DNA of 64,000 nt from Erythrobacteraceae bacterium. Its GTDB lineage: Bacteria > Pseudomonadota > Alphaproteobacteria > Sphingomonadales > Sphingomonadaceae. The stretch covers positions 1 to 64,000 of the forward strand of contig JAIYAM010000001.1 of the NCBI GenBank assembly GCA_027489065.1. Direction: 5' to 3'. Every line of letters starts with the position of its first letter. Within the stretch, counting starts at the first letter, position 1. Of this stretch, positions 30,189 to 39,427 are shown one piece after another. The position numbers and the translations under genes are program-made. Under the pieces are notes generated by a model. It was not told the DNA's origin. It was given only the letters and a program-made list of their open reading frames with translations, and ran no database searches.

Positions 30189-31271
30189 ATGGCTGGCAAG
30201 AACAACCCCTGGGGCGGCGGATCCGGCGGCGACGGGCCGTCGGGCGACGATGGTGCGGGCGGCAGTGATGGCGGCGGGCCGCGCAATCCGTGGCTCCCGG
30301 GCAGCGGTGAACCCGGCAAGCGGCGCTCGGCCAGTATCGAGGATATCTTCAAAAGCCGAGGCCCCGAAGGCCCGCGCCGCGCCGGCGGCGGGCCGAGCTT
30401 CCGCCTGCCCGAACGCGGCGACGGCAAAAGCTGGCTGCCGGTAATCATCGGCGGTGTCGCCCTCATCTGGGTCGGCGTCAGCAGCGTCCACTTCATCCAG
30501 CCCGGCGAACAGGCCGTGGTGACATGGTTCGGCGGCAAGTACTCGCACGAGCTCAATTCCGGCACCAACTTCACCGCACCCTGGCCGATCCAGCAGGTCG
30601 AGAAGGAAAACGTCACGCAGGTGCGGCTCGAAGAGGTGCCCGGCACCAAGACCGAAAAGCTGATCCTGACCGGCGACCAGAACCTTGTCGATCTCAGCTA
30701 CCTGATCCGCTGGAACATCTCTGATCTGACGCTCTACAAGTACCAGCTCAGCGATCCGCAGAATGCGCTGCTCGAGATCGGCGAGGCGGCGATGCGTGCT
30801 GCCGTCGCTCGGCAGAAGCTCGATACCGTGCTTACCGGCGAAGGCCGTGCCGAAATCGAGCAGGATGTGCGCGCAGCGATGCAGGCGCGTCTCGATGCCT
30901 ATCGGTCGGGGATCGCGGTGCAGGGGATCGAGATCAACAAGGTCGATCCGCCCTCGCGGGTCGAGGAAGCCTTCAAGGACGTTTCCTCCGCGCAGCAGGA
31001 TGCCGACGCGGCGATCAATCGCGCTCGCGCGGTCGCCCAGCAGGTGCTTGCCCGTGCGCAGGGTGACGCGCGCGAATTCGACGACATCTACGCCGAGTAC
31101 AAGCTCGCACCCGAAGTGACACGCCGCCGCCTCTATTACGAGACCATGGAGCAGATCCTGTCCAAGACCGACAAGACCATCGTCGAATCCGGCAACGTGA
31201 CGCCTTACCTGCCGCTTCCCGAACTCAAGCGCCGCGCCCAGGCCGCGCCGCCGCAGCCGCAGGGGCAGTAA
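30189..31271 (+). CDS. hflK: FtsH protease modulator HflK
   Basis: The start at 30189 (MAGKNNPWGGGSG) follows GAAAGG; an ATG at 30132 would add 19 residues but has no ribosome-binding sequence, and the 1405-residue ORF is an artefact. The 360-residue protein has a Gly-rich N-terminus, one membrane segment (WLPVIIGGVALIWVGVSSV), then a periplasmic SPFH/band-7 domain beginning HFIQPGEQAVVTWFGG and a coiled C-terminus. HflK and HflC form a large cage around the membrane protease FtsH. hflC begins 4 bp downstream. Confidence 0.95.
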   Translation: MAGKNNPWGGGSGGDGPSGDDGAGGSDGGGPRNPWLPGSGEPGKRRSASIEDIFKSRGPEGPRRAGGGPSFRLPERGDGKSWLPVIIGGVALIWVGVSSVHFIQPGEQAVVTWFGGKYSHELNSGTNFTAPWPIQQVEKENVTQVRLEEVPGTKTEKLILTGDQNLVDLSYLIRWNISDLTLYKYQLSDPQNALLEIGEAAMRAAVARQKLDTVLTGEGRAEIEQDVRAAMQARLDAYRSGIAVQGIEINKVDPPSRVEEAFKDVSSAQQDADAAINRARAVAQQVLARAQGDAREFDDIYAEYKLAPEVTRRRLYYETMEQILSKTDKTIVESGNVTPYLPLPELKRRAQAAPPQPQGQ

Positions 31272-31275
31272 GGTC

Positions 31276-32121
31276 ATGAACAACGTGCTTCAGAACTACA
31301 AGGCCATCGCGATCGCCGCCATCGTGCTGCTGGTGGCGCTGCTCGCCAGCGTGGTGATCGTCCCCGAGACCCATCAGGGCGTGGTGGTGCAGGCCGGTAA
31401 GCCGGTGCGGGTGTTCAATCGCTTTCGTCCCGATGCGCCCTATGGCCAGACGGGCGCCGGGCTGGTGCTGCGCATTCCGTTCCTCGAACAGGTGCAGCTG
31501 ATCGACCGCCGCGTGCTCGACCTCGACATGGAGCGCACGCAGGTGCTCTCCAACGACCAGCAGCGGCTTCAGGTCGATGCCTATGCGCGCTACCGCATCA
31601 TCGATCCGGTCAAACTCGTCGAAAAGGCCGGGACAGAGGCGCAACTCGAATCGCAGTTGCTGCCCATTCTCACCTCGGTGCTGCGCCAGGAGCTGGGTCG
31701 GCGGCCGTTCTCGGCGCTGATCAATGCCGAGCGCGGAACGGCGATGACCAACATCACGCGCTCGCTCGACCAGCAGGCACGCAATTACGGCGCGCAGGTG
31801 CTCGACGTGCGGATCAAGGCCGCGGACCTGCCCGAGGGCCGCCCGCTCGATGCCGCTTTCACCCGCATGGAAACCGATCGCCAGGAGGAAGCCGCGACGA
31901 TCCGTGCCGCCGGCCAGCGTGATGCGCAGATTATCCAGGCCGAAGCCTCGGCCCAGGCGGCCAACATCTATGCTGAGGCCTATGGCAAGGACCCGAAGTT
32001 CTACGACTTCTACCGCGCCATGCAGAGCTATCGCCAGACGTTCCTTGTCGGTGAAGGTCAGAGCAGCATGGTTCTGTCGGATGACAGCGAGTATTTCCGC
32101 CAGTTCAAGGGCGACCGCTGA
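31276..32121 (+). CDS. hflC: FtsH protease modulator HflC
   Basis: A 281-residue partner of HflK. One N-terminal membrane segment (AIAIAAIVLLVALLASVVIV) precedes an SPFH domain with VVVQAGKPVRVFNRFRPDAPYGQTGAGL and a C-terminal Ala/Glu/Gln-rich coiled coil (AEASAQAANIYAEAYG). It starts 4 bp after hflK, so translation is coupled, and degQ follows after 171 bp. The hflK-hflC-protease order is common in alphaproteobacteria and groups membrane and periplasmic quality control. Confidence 0.95.
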   Translation: MNNVLQNYKAIAIAAIVLLVALLASVVIVPETHQGVVVQAGKPVRVFNRFRPDAPYGQTGAGLVLRIPFLEQVQLIDRRVLDLDMERTQVLSNDQQRLQVDAYARYRIIDPVKLVEKAGTEAQLESQLLPILTSVLRQELGRRPFSALINAERGTAMTNITRSLDQQARNYGAQVLDVRIKAADLPEGRPLDAAFTRMETDRQEEAATIRAAGQRDAQIIQAEASAQAANIYAEAYGKDPKFYDFYRAMQSYRQTFLVGEGQSSMVLSDDSEYFRQFKGDR

Positions 32122-32239
32122 TCGACCAAGCGCCGATGGATGCCGCCGAACGTTCGCCGCGTTCAATCGGCGTTCAGCGGCGCGGGAGGCATTTGAGGCG
32201 GCCGTTGCGGCTATCGGATCGGCACCGCTAAAGGTTTCA

Positions 32240-32265
32240 GGAACGGCGCGGGACCCTCGCGCATT
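32240..32265 (+). promoter_or_regulatory. Possible stress-sigma (EcfG/RpoE-like) promoter for degQ
   Basis: GGAAC followed 17 bp later by CATT resembles the GGAAC-N16/17-CGTT pattern of alphaproteobacterial EcfG promoters, with one mismatch. It lies just upstream of degQ, a gene type often under envelope-stress control. The match is short and could be chance. Confidence 0.25.
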
Positions 32266-32292
32266 TCCGGCAAGGATAAGGACCAAGAGGAC

Positions 32293-33837
32293 GTGAACAA
32301 AGTGCGCTATGTATACGGACTGACGAGCGCGCTGCTGGTGGGCGGCGCTGCCATGTCGCTGATCACCGGCTCGCCGCTCGGCGCGCAGGTCGCCCAGAAC
32401 GACGATGCTGTGATGAACAAGGTGGTGCCGGTCGCCGGTGCCCCCGCCAGCTTCGCCGACCTGACAGCACAGCTTGCTCCGGCAGTGGTCAACATCTCAA
32501 CCCGCCAGCGGATCGAGGTTGCCAACAATCCTTTCGCCGGCACCCCCTTCGCCGACCTCTTCAACGGACGGCAGGGCAACCCCGGAGGCAACGGCGCCCC
32601 GCAGACCCGGGAGGCGCAGTCGCTCGGCTCGGGCTTCATCATCTCGGCGGACGGGATCGTGGTCACCAACAACCACGTGATCTCCCCCCCAGACACCCGC
32701 GCCAAGCTGGAAGCGATCACCGTGACGCTTCCTGACGGCACCGAATACGAGGCCGACCTGATCGGCTCCGATGCGGCGTCCGACCTCGCGGTGCTCAAGA
32801 TCCGCGCCAACAAGACCTTCCCCTTCGTCAAGTTCGGCGATTCGAGCTCTGCGCGGGTCGGTGATTGGGTGGTCGCGATCGGCAACCCCTTCGGCCTCGG
32901 CGGCACGGTGACCAGCGGGATCATCTCGGCGGTCTACCGCAACACCGGTCAGGGCGGCGCCTATGACCGCTACCTGCAGACCGATGCGAGCATCAACCGG
33001 GGCAACTCGGGCGGCCCGCTGTTCGACATGCGCGGAAATGTGATCGGCATCAACAATGCGATCTTCTCGCCTTCGGGTGGGAGCGTCGGGATCGGCTTTG
33101 CGATCCCCGCCGAGATCGCCGCGCCGATCGTCGACAAGCTGCGCAGCGGTCAGGAAATCCAGCGCGGCTACCTCGGTGTGCGGCTCCAGCCGATCGACGA
33201 GGATTTCGCGACTTCGCTCGGCCTGCCCAAGCGTCGCGGCGAGCTGGTGCAGGTGGTCGAGGACGACAGCCCGGCCGGCCGCGCGGGCCTCAAGCCGGGC
33301 GACATCGTCATGAAGGTCAACGGCAAGGACGTGAGCCCCGAGCAGACCGTCTCCTATACCGTCGCCAATCTCCAGCCGGGCGCCAAGGTGCCGGTCGAAC
33401 TGCTGCGCGACGGCCAGCGGCTCAACCTCACCGTCACCCTGGGCAAGCGCCCGACCGAGGCCGAGTTGCAGAGCCAGGCCCAGACCTTCGACCCTGAAGC
33501 CGACGAGCCGATGGCGCCGGGCACCTCGGACAGCACGATCGAGCAGAAGCTCGGGCTGCAGGTCACGCCGGTCACCCCCGCGATCGCCCGCTCGCTCGGC
33601 GTGGCCATCGACATCAAGGGCGTGGTGATTGCCGCGGTCGACCAGAACTCCGACGCCGCGCGCAAGGGCCTAGCCCGGGGCGATCTGATCCTCTCGGCGA
33701 ACTACCAGGCGACCCCGACGGTCGAGGCGCTGCTCGCGCAGGTCAAGGCGGCGACCGAGGCCAAGCGCGACGCGATCCTGCTGCGTGTCCAGCGTCGCAA
33801 CAACCCGCCGGTGTTCATGGCGCTGCGACTGCGCTGA
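32293..33837 (+). CDS. degQ: Do/DegQ-type periplasmic serine endopeptidase
   Basis: A 514-residue HtrA protease that degrades or refolds damaged envelope proteins. GTG start at 32293 with an AAGAGGAC ribosome-binding sequence. The N-terminus has a hydrophobic export segment (YGLTSALLVGGAAMSLITG). The catalytic triad is His128 (TNNHVIS), Asp164 (SDLAVLKI) and Ser239 in GNSGGPLFD. Two PDZ domains follow (about 290-385 and 425-510; RGYLGVRLQPID opens the first). A strong intrinsic terminator lies downstream. It may share the hflKC transcript but probably also has its own promoter. Confidence 0.94.
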   Translation: MNKVRYVYGLTSALLVGGAAMSLITGSPLGAQVAQNDDAVMNKVVPVAGAPASFADLTAQLAPAVVNISTRQRIEVANNPFAGTPFADLFNGRQGNPGGNGAPQTREAQSLGSGFIISADGIVVTNNHVISPPDTRAKLEAITVTLPDGTEYEADLIGSDAASDLAVLKIRANKTFPFVKFGDSSSARVGDWVVAIGNPFGLGGTVTSGIISAVYRNTGQGGAYDRYLQTDASINRGNSGGPLFDMRGNVIGINNAIFSPSGGSVGIGFAIPAEIAAPIVDKLRSGQEIQRGYLGVRLQPIDEDFATSLGLPKRRGELVQVVEDDSPAGRAGLKPGDIVMKVNGKDVSPEQTVSYTVANLQPGAKVPVELLRDGQRLNLTVTLGKRPTEAELQSQAQTFDPEADEPMAPGTSDSTIEQKLGLQVTPVTPAIARSLGVAIDIKGVVIAAVDQNSDAARKGLARGDLILSANYQATPTVEALLAQVKAATEAKRDAILLRVQRRNNPPVFMALRLR

Positions 33838-33860
33838 TCGCTCGCTGACAGCACAACAGC

Positions 33861-33896
33861 AAAGGCGCCGGGAGCGATCCCGGCGCCTTTTCGTTT
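33861..33896 (+). terminator. Rho-independent terminator after degQ
   Basis: A 13-bp perfect stem (AAAGGCGCCGGGA with TCCCGGCGCCTTT) encloses the tetraloop GCGA and is followed by TCGTTT. It lies 24 bp after the degQ stop and about 40 bp before parS palindrome 4. Confidence 0.92.
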
Positions 33897-33936
33897 GCGC
33901 CAAGCCTTGCCGCCGCGAGGCTCCCTGCCCATCCGA

Positions 33937-33952
33937 TGTTTCACGTGAAACA
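33937..33952. other. parS palindrome 4 (perfect)
   Basis: TGTTTCACGTGAAACA, third perfect copy, in the gap between convergent degQ and the PBP1A gene. Confidence 0.85.
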
Positions 33953-33968
33953 CGGCAAGGTGGCCGCT

Positions 33969-34023
33969 CTGGAGGGGGTCTGGAGGGGGTCTAGCAGGGG
34001 TCTGGCAAGGGTCTAGGCCGGGG
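33969..34023 (-). repeat. 11-bp repeat array, 5 units (element 4)
   Basis: Read on the plus strand the units are CTGGAGGGGGT (twice), CTAGCAGGGGT, CTGGCAAGGGT and CTAGGCCGGGG. They are reverse complements of the ACCCCTNYYAG consensus and begin 16 bp from parS palindrome 4, the same gap as in element 2. The C-rich strand is the RNA strand downstream of the PBP1A gene, whose stop is 100 bp away. Confidence 0.88.
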
Positions 34024-34123
34024 TTGGCGCCGATCTGGGCCGGCCAAGCCCCCGGTCTGGCAGCGGCAAGCATTCCGAGCGGCCCGGTCGGCGCCGCTCC
34101 CTCGCCGCCCCCGCTGCCCTGCG

Positions 34124-36298
34124 CTACTGCTCGGGCAGTTTGAACGTCGGTTGCGGCGGAGGCCTGCGCGGTTCGCGCTGCGGGCGCTGAGCCGGCTGCG
34201 GCAGGGTGCCACCGGTCGCCTGTTCGAGGAAGTCCTCGCTGGCGGCAGGCGGCGGATTGGGCAGGCGCTCGCCATCGGGGCCGAGCACACCGGGCGCCTG
34301 ATCGCGCCGTCCGGGTTCGACCATGTTGCCCTGCTCGTCGATGTAGTAATATTCGTCCGGCTCCCCGAACATCGCTTCCTCGTCGGGCTCGAGCTGCCAG
34401 TCGGGCAGCGTGAGGGTCACGTCGAACTGCTCGACAGGGCGGCTCTTCACGGCGAAGCGCATATAGGCGGCGAAGGCCTGCGCGGGCGCGCGGCCGCCCT
34501 GCAGGCCGGGCACCGCCTTGGCATCGTCGCGGCCCATCCACACGCCGGTGGTGATCCCCGAGGAAAAGCCGATGAACCAGCCATCCTTGTTCGAGCTGGT
34601 GGTGCCGGTCTTGCCCGCCACCGGACGCCCGATATCGGCGGCGCGGCCCGTTCCGGTCTGCACGGCGGCCTGGAGCAGGTCGGTGATCCCGGCCGCGACG
34701 TAATCCGGCACCGCCGCGGAGGTCTTTGCCGGCCCGCGGCTGTAGAGCACGTCGCCGCGCGCGCCGGTGACCTTGACGATCCCGTAGGGCTCGATCGGCA
34801 CGCCCTTGGCGGCGACGCCCGCGAAGGCCTGGGTCATCTCGATCACCCGCACCTCGGAGGAGCCGAGCACCATCGAGGGGTAGGTGTCGATCTTCGAGCT
34901 GACCCCGAAGCGCCGCGCCATCGATGCAACCGTGCCGAAGCCGACTTCATTGCCGAGCTGGGCTGCGACGGTGTTGATCGAATAGGCAAAGGCCGTGCGC
35001 AGGTCGGTCTCGCCGACATTGCGCCCGTTGGAGTTGCGCGGGCTCCAGCCGTCAATCGTCACGGGGGTGTCTACGACCTTGTCGTCCGGCTTGTAGCCCG
35101 CCTCGAGCGCCGCGAGATACACGAACAGCTTCCATGCCGAGCCCGGCTGGCGCAGCGCGGAGGTGGCGCGGTTGTAATTGCTGGCGACGTAATCGGTGCC
35201 GCCGACCATCGCGAGGATCGCCCCGTCGCGGTCGAGGCTGACCAGCGCGCCTTGGGCGCCCTTGGGCGTATTGGCCTCGATCGACGCGGTCGCGGCGCGC
35301 TGCATACCGATATCGAGCGTCGTCCAGACCTCGATGGGTTCGCTGGTCTCGGGCAGGATGATATCGAGCTGCGGCAGCACCCAATCGGTGAAGTAGCGCA
35401 CCGAGTTCTGCCCTGACTGATCCTTCAGCTGCACCGCGCTGACATCGACATTGGCCTGATCGGCACTGATATAGCCCTGCTCGCGCATCAGCGAGAGCAC
35501 CACCTGGGCGCGGTCGACCGCGGCCTGGACGTCGGCGGTCGGCGAATACTGGCTCGGCGCCTTGACGAGCCCGGCGATGATCGCCGCCTCGCCGACGTTG
35601 AGCTCGGTGGCGGGATGGCTGAAGAACTTGCGGCTGGCGGAATCGATGCCGTAGGCGCCGCCGCCGAAATAGACCTTGTTGAGGTAGAGCTCGAGGATCT
35701 GCTCCTTCGAGAACTTCCATTCGAGCGCCAGCGCCAGCACCGCCTCGCGCGCCTTGCGGTCCAATGAGCGGTTGTTGTTGAGGAACAGGTTGCGCGCCAG
35801 CTGCTGGGTGATGGTCGAAGTGCCGCCTAGGCGCTTGCGCGATCCGGTCACGCCTTCGATCATGGCGCCCGTGAGACGCACCGGATCGACGCCCCAGTGC
35901 GACCGGAACCGCTTGTCCTCGGTCGCGACCATGGCGTTGGTCATGTTCTGGGGGATATCGTTGTAATCGATCCACTCGCCGAAGCTCGGCCCGATCTCGA
36001 CCAGCTCGCGCCCGTCGCGCGCACGCACGAGGATGGTCTGCCCCGGCTGGGTCGCCTTGAGGGTATCGTAGCTCGGCAGCGACTGGGCGGCGAAGCCCAC
36101 GGCAAAGGCGAGAAACACCAGACCGAGCAGCGCAAGGCCCCCGCCCCAGACAAGCGCGCGGCGCAGCCACAGCCGCAAGCGGGACGGCGGTGCGCCGGCC
36201 TCGGGCCCGCCCGCGCCGGAACCGCCGGAGCGCTCCGACGCCGACCGGCGCGTGCCGCGTGCGCCCTTGTTCTGCAACCGCTCACCCCTTTTCGACAT
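34124..36298 (-). CDS. Penicillin-binding protein 1A family (bifunctional)
   Basis: A 724-residue class A PBP that polymerises and cross-links peptidoglycan. The start at 36298 (MSKRGERLQ) is preferred to an ATG 10 codons upstream. A basic cytoplasmic tail precedes one membrane helix (VWGGGLALLGLVFLAFAVGF). The GT51 domain has VATEDKRFRSHWGVDPVR and GGTSTITQQLARNLFL. The transpeptidase has the nucleophile in RQPGSAWKLF (SxxK), SINT and KTGTTSSNKD. The C-terminus is Pro/Arg/Gln-rich and probably disordered. It lacks the large OB insert of E. coli PBP1A, as is usual in shorter PBP1A/PbpC-like forms. Confidence 0.93.
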   Translation of the reverse strand: MSKRGERLQNKGARGTRRSASERSGGSGAGGPEAGAPPSRLRLWLRRALVWGGGLALLGLVFLAFAVGFAAQSLPSYDTLKATQPGQTILVRARDGRELVEIGPSFGEWIDYNDIPQNMTNAMVATEDKRFRSHWGVDPVRLTGAMIEGVTGSRKRLGGTSTITQQLARNLFLNNNRSLDRKAREAVLALALEWKFSKEQILELYLNKVYFGGGAYGIDSASRKFFSHPATELNVGEAAIIAGLVKAPSQYSPTADVQAAVDRAQVVLSLMREQGYISADQANVDVSAVQLKDQSGQNSVRYFTDWVLPQLDIILPETSEPIEVWTTLDIGMQRAATASIEANTPKGAQGALVSLDRDGAILAMVGGTDYVASNYNRATSALRQPGSAWKLFVYLAALEAGYKPDDKVVDTPVTIDGWSPRNSNGRNVGETDLRTAFAYSINTVAAQLGNEVGFGTVASMARRFGVSSKIDTYPSMVLGSSEVRVIEMTQAFAGVAAKGVPIEPYGIVKVTGARGDVLYSRGPAKTSAAVPDYVAAGITDLLQAAVQTGTGRAADIGRPVAGKTGTTSSNKDGWFIGFSSGITTGVWMGRDDAKAVPGLQGGRAPAQAFAAYMRFAVKSRPVEQFDVTLTLPDWQLEPDEEAMFGEPDEYYYIDEQGNMVEPGRRDQAPGVLGPDGERLPNPPPAASEDFLEQATGGTLPQPAQRPQREPRRPPPQPTFKLPEQ

Positions 36299-36419
36299 GA
36301 TCTGTGCCCAATTGTTGCCCACCATCACACCGGGCGCCTGCGGCCCCTTGCATAGGCAAGTTGTAACCCCCGGTGAACCCGGCTTTACGCGCCTCTCCCC
36401 TGCGCTCGGGCGGAAAGCA

Positions 36420-36827
36420 TCAGCTTTCCGACGGGGTGAAGATCAGCGCCGCCGAATTGATGCAATAGCGCAGGCCGCCTTGCTCGGGCGGACCATCGGG
36501 GAACACGTGGCCAAGGTGCCCGCCGCACTTGCCGCACCGCACCTCGGTGCGGATCATGCCGTAGGCGGTGTCGCGGTGTTCCTCGATCACCTCCTCGTCG
36601 GCCGGCCTGGTGAAGGCGGGCCAGCCGCAGCCCGAATTGTACTTGGCGGTCGAATAGAACAGCTGGGTGCCGCAGGCGGCGCAGTGGTACTCGCCCTCGT
36701 CATAGAACTTGTCGTATTCGCCGGTGAAGGCGCGCTCGGTGCCGGCCTCGCGCAGGATGTGGTACTGCATCGGGCTGAGCTTTTCGCGCCACTCGGCGTC
36801 GGTCAGTTCGAGCTTTTCCATCGCCAT
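36420..36827 (-). CDS. msrB: Peptide-methionine (R)-S-oxide reductase
   Basis: A 135-residue MsrB reducing methionine-R-sulfoxide. Two CxxC pairs that bind zinc (CAACG and CGKCGG) are present. The [12 protein letters not shown] motif and the catalytic Cys in [11 protein letters not shown] are clear. The enzyme is complete and cytosolic, without a signal peptide. Together with msrA at 21.7 kb it covers both sulfoxide epimers, though the genes are unlinked. It is divergent from a small membrane-protein gene. Confidence 0.96.
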   Translation of the reverse strand: MAMEKLELTDAEWREKLSPMQYHILREAGTERAFTGEYDKFYDEGEYHCAACGTQLFYSTAKYNSGCGWPAFTRPADEEVIEEHRDTAYGMIRTEVRCGKCGGHLGHVFPDGPPEQGGLRYCINSAALIFTPSES

Positions 36828-36926
36828 CTCCCTTGGATCGTTATGCCTGTTGTTGGTCCGGCATATGGGTGGTTGTTAGCACCGGGCAAGTCTGACAGGC
36901 TAAGGATATCGCAGAGAAGGTCCGAC

Positions 36927-37133
36927 ATGCAGACACAAGACAAGGGCGCCCAGATCATCCTCTTGCGGACATTGGCCTGCGTGCTGATCGTTCTGGCACT
37001 GGGCATGACCGCCGCAAGGATTTTCGGCGGGCTCGATATCTCGGGCGTTCTGATCGTCTGTCTGCTCACGATCGCCGTCTCGAACTGGACGATCGCCCAA
37101 GCCATCAGCACGACAGAAGACGAACCGGAGTAG
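36927..37133 (+). CDS. Small two-helix membrane protein, unknown function
   Basis: A 68-residue protein starting at an ATG after AGAGAAGG; it is hidden at the end of a long artefactual ORF. Two hydrophobic segments (ILLRTLACVLIVLALGMTAARIF and ISGVLIVCLLTIAVSNWTIA) are joined by a short turn, and the ends are polar (MQTQDKGAQ and STTEDEPE). No family is recognised. It stands alone between msrB and the GST-fold gene. Confidence 0.65.
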   Translation: MQTQDKGAQIILLRTLACVLIVLALGMTAARIFGGLDISGVLIVCLLTIAVSNWTIAQAISTTEDEPE

Positions 37134-37156
37134 GCCTGCCGGCTACGGGCGCCGCC

Positions 37157-37825
37157 TCACCCGTCCAGCAGCGCGTAATGCGGCGGCGGCTTGATCGTCT
37201 CCATCCGCTCGGTGAGCAGCGGGCGGAAGCTCGGGCGGCTCTTGAACACCGCGTACCAGCCGCGCGACTGTTCGTGTCCGGCCCAGTCGATCCCGCCCAG
37301 ATAGTCGGCGACCGAAATCTGCGCCGCGGCGGCGAGATCGGCGAGGCTCATGGTCGAGCCTGCGACCCATGGGCGGTTGTCGATCAGCCAGTCGAGATAG
37401 TCGAGATGCCCGTGCGCCATCTTCATCGCGTCGCGCAGGGCGCGGCTGTCGGGCGGCTGGCGCAGGATCCGCTTCTTCATCCGTTCGGACAGCAGCGGCG
37501 CGGTGACATCGGCGTAGAAGTTCTCGTCGAACAGCGCGACCAGCCGGCGGATTTCCGCGCGCTGTGCGGCGGTGCCGTTGATCATCGGATTGCGGTCGAC
37601 CGTCTCCTCGAAATATTCCGCGATCGCGCGGCTGTCGGGGATGACGACGTGCTTGTCCTGCCGCACCAGCACCGGCGTGCGCCCGGCGGGGTTCAGGTTG
37701 AAGAACATGTCGGAAGCCGCCCAGGGATCCTCGCGGACGAGATCGAAGGGGATGTTCTTCTCGCTCAGCAGCAGCCTGATCTTGCGGCTGAAAGGGCACA
37801 GGGGAAATTGATAGAGAAGCCACAT
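37157..37825 (-). CDS. GST-fold protein, FzlA-like
   Basis: A 222-residue protein with an N-terminal thioredoxin fold (LYQFPLCPFSRKIRLLLSEKNIPFDLV) and an all-helical GST C-terminal domain. The C-terminal end WYAVFKSRPSFRPLLTER...PPPHYALLDG resembles FzlA, the GST-like FtsZ-binding division protein of alphaproteobacteria; from memory that tail is a family hallmark. The start at 37825 (MWLLYQF) is more typical than the one five codons upstream. A general glutathione transferase role cannot be excluded, since Cys and Ser residues sit at the glutathione-site position (LCPFSRK). Confidence 0.7.
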   Translation of the reverse strand: MWLLYQFPLCPFSRKIRLLLSEKNIPFDLVREDPWAASDMFFNLNPAGRTPVLVRQDKHVVIPDSRAIAEYFEETVDRNPMINGTAAQRAEIRRLVALFDENFYADVTAPLLSERMKKRILRQPPDSRALRDAMKMAHGHLDYLDWLIDNRPWVAGSTMSLADLAAAAQISVADYLGGIDWAGHEQSRGWYAVFKSRPSFRPLLTERMETIKPPPHYALLDG

Positions 37826-37913
37826 GATGGGCCGTTCCATGCCCCATGTGGCGCGCCGAATCCAGCGCGAGGCGGGGCCGGCGCGGGGATATGTCGGCGC
37901 TTGGGCCCGGACC

Positions 37914-38321
37914 CTACAGCCCGGCGGCGGATTTCATCATCTGGCAAGCGGGCATCATCGCCGCGACCCGCTCCGCGCCATCGGGCTTGTCGTGATCCTC
38001 GACCCCGCGATAGGCGAGCGCGACCACGTCTTCGCGGCTGAGCCCCGCCTCGTCCATGAGCTTGGCCATGACGCGGACGAAGAACTCGCGGCCTCCGCCT
38101 GCTTGCGCGTCGGGATAGGCCGAGCCCCGTGCGTCGCCCGCCCTCTGCCAGCGGCTGACAGTGGCAAAGACGATCGCGCAGCGCGCCGCGGCGGCCTGCT
38201 CGATCGGGAGCTTCTCGAGGGTGATGGCAGGAGGGGGCGCCTCTGCGCCGGGGGCGGCGGGCGCGGCTTGGAGCGCGAGTACGCCAAAGAAAAGAGCCGG
38301 GGCGGCGAGGGGCATGAACAT
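37914..38321 (-). CDS. Hypothetical exported protein
   Basis: The start at 38321 (MFMPLAAPALFFGVLALQAAPAA) gives a 135-residue protein with a signal peptide ending near AAPAAPGAEA. The mature part is helical, with two Cys (AARCAIVFATVSRW and MMPACQMMKSA) that could pair after export. No family is recognised. Starts two codons inside (38315) or 29 codons upstream (ORF track) are possible; the upstream one lacks signal-peptide logic. It is divergent from the VOC gene. Confidence 0.6.
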   Translation of the reverse strand: MFMPLAAPALFFGVLALQAAPAAPGAEAPPPAITLEKLPIEQAAAARCAIVFATVSRWQRAGDARGSAYPDAQAGGGREFFVRVMAKLMDEAGLSREDVVALAYRGVEDHDKPDGAERVAAMMPACQMMKSAAGL

Positions 38322-38431
38322 GGCTCTTCCTATGCCTGCCGAGATGAACCTGTGGCTACCGAAAAGCGCGTTGCCGCGCACCGCGATCCGTCCTAATCCG
38401 CAACCCACCTTATGAGAGGAGACGCAACTTC

Positions 38432-38824
38432 ATGTTCAGTCACATCATGCTCGGCACCAGCGATTTCGAGCGCTCCAAGGCCTTCTACGACAGCGTGCTC
38501 GCCACGCTCGGCGCAGGTCCCGGGATGATCAACGTCGCCGCCACCGGCCACAAGCGCGCTTTCTGGATGCACAATGGCGGGATGTTCTCGATCAGCGAGC
38601 CGATCAACGACAAGGAAGCGACCTGCGCGAACGGATCTACCATCGGCTTTGCCTGCGACAGCCTCGAGCAGGTGCAGGCCTTCCACGATGCCGCCGTTGC
38701 AGCCGGGGGCAAGTCGATCGAAGACCCGCCGGGCCCGCGCACCGGCGCGATGGGCACGCTGAACCTCGGCTATGTGCTCGATCTGGACGGCCACAAGCTG
38801 TGCATGCTGCACCGCGCTGGCTAA
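38432..38824 (+). CDS. VOC family protein (glyoxalase/bleomycin-resistance fold)
   Basis: A 130-residue protein with the paired beta-alpha-beta-beta-beta modules of the vicinal-oxygen-chelate fold. FSHIMLGTSDFERSKAFYDSVL opens the first half, and GNLNLGYVLDLDGHKLCMLH closes the second. His4 and the Glu/His near the end could form the metal site. Activity cannot be assigned: candidates include lyases, dioxygenases or binding proteins. A GAGAGGAG ribosome-binding sequence precedes the ATG. It ends against the convergent metW stop. Confidence 0.85.
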   Translation: MFSHIMLGTSDFERSKAFYDSVLATLGAGPGMINVAATGHKRAFWMHNGGMFSISEPINDKEATCANGSTIGFACDSLEQVQAFHDAAVAAGGKSIEDPPGPRTGAMGTLNLGYVLDLDGHKLCMLHRAG

Positions 38825-39427
38825 TTACCGACTGAGTTCGAATACCGCGAATTCGGCGCGCCAGTTAGCTGCTGGCGCGCCGATCTGCTTTTCGTTCGAG
38901 AAGAACCACGCGCGCTCTATCCTCGCGCCCTTGATGCGGACGAGGTCGCGGAAATCCTCGACGGTGACGTGGTGGATGTTCTGCGTTTCGTACCAGCTCA
39001 CCGGCAGGGCGCGGGTCACCGGCATCCGCCCGCCGAGCATCAGCGCCGCGCGGGTGCGCCAATGCGCAAAGTTCGGGAAGGAGACGAAGGCCCGCCGTCC
39101 GACGCGCAGCAGCTCGTCGAGGATCAGGTCGGGCCGGGTCGCGGTCTGCAAGGTCTGGCTGAGGATCGCGTAATCGAAGGCCTTGTCCGGGTAGTTCACC
39201 AGATCGAGATTGGCGTCGCCCTGCACCACGCTCAGGCCCCGCGACACGCAGCGTTCGACCAGCGCGCCGTCCAGCTCCATGCCGCGCGCATCGCAGCCGC
39301 TGGCGCTTTCCAGCTCGGCCATCAGCGCGCCGTCACCGCAGCCGATATCGAGCACCCGGCTGCCGGGCGCGACGTGGGCGGCAATGGCGGCAAGATCGGG
39401 GCGCAAGGGGGACTGGGGCGCGCTCAC
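38825..39427 (-). CDS. metW: Methionine biosynthesis protein MetW
   Basis: A 200-residue SAM-methyltransferase-fold protein. Motif I is [32 protein letters not shown] and [14 protein letters not shown] are hallmarks of MetW. MetW partners with MetX and appears needed for full homoserine acetylation in many proteobacteria. Its start overlaps the metX stop by 4 bp (metX-metW operon). Confidence 0.93.
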   Translation of the reverse strand: MSAPQSPLRPDLAAIAAHVAPGSRVLDIGCGDGALMAELESASGCDARGMELDGALVERCVSRGLSVVQGDANLDLVNYPDKAFDYAILSQTLQTATRPDLILDELLRVGRRAFVSFPNFAHWRTRAALMLGGRMPVTRALPVSWYETQNIHHVTVEDFRDLVRIKGARIERAWFFSNEKQIGAPAANWRAEFAVFELSR

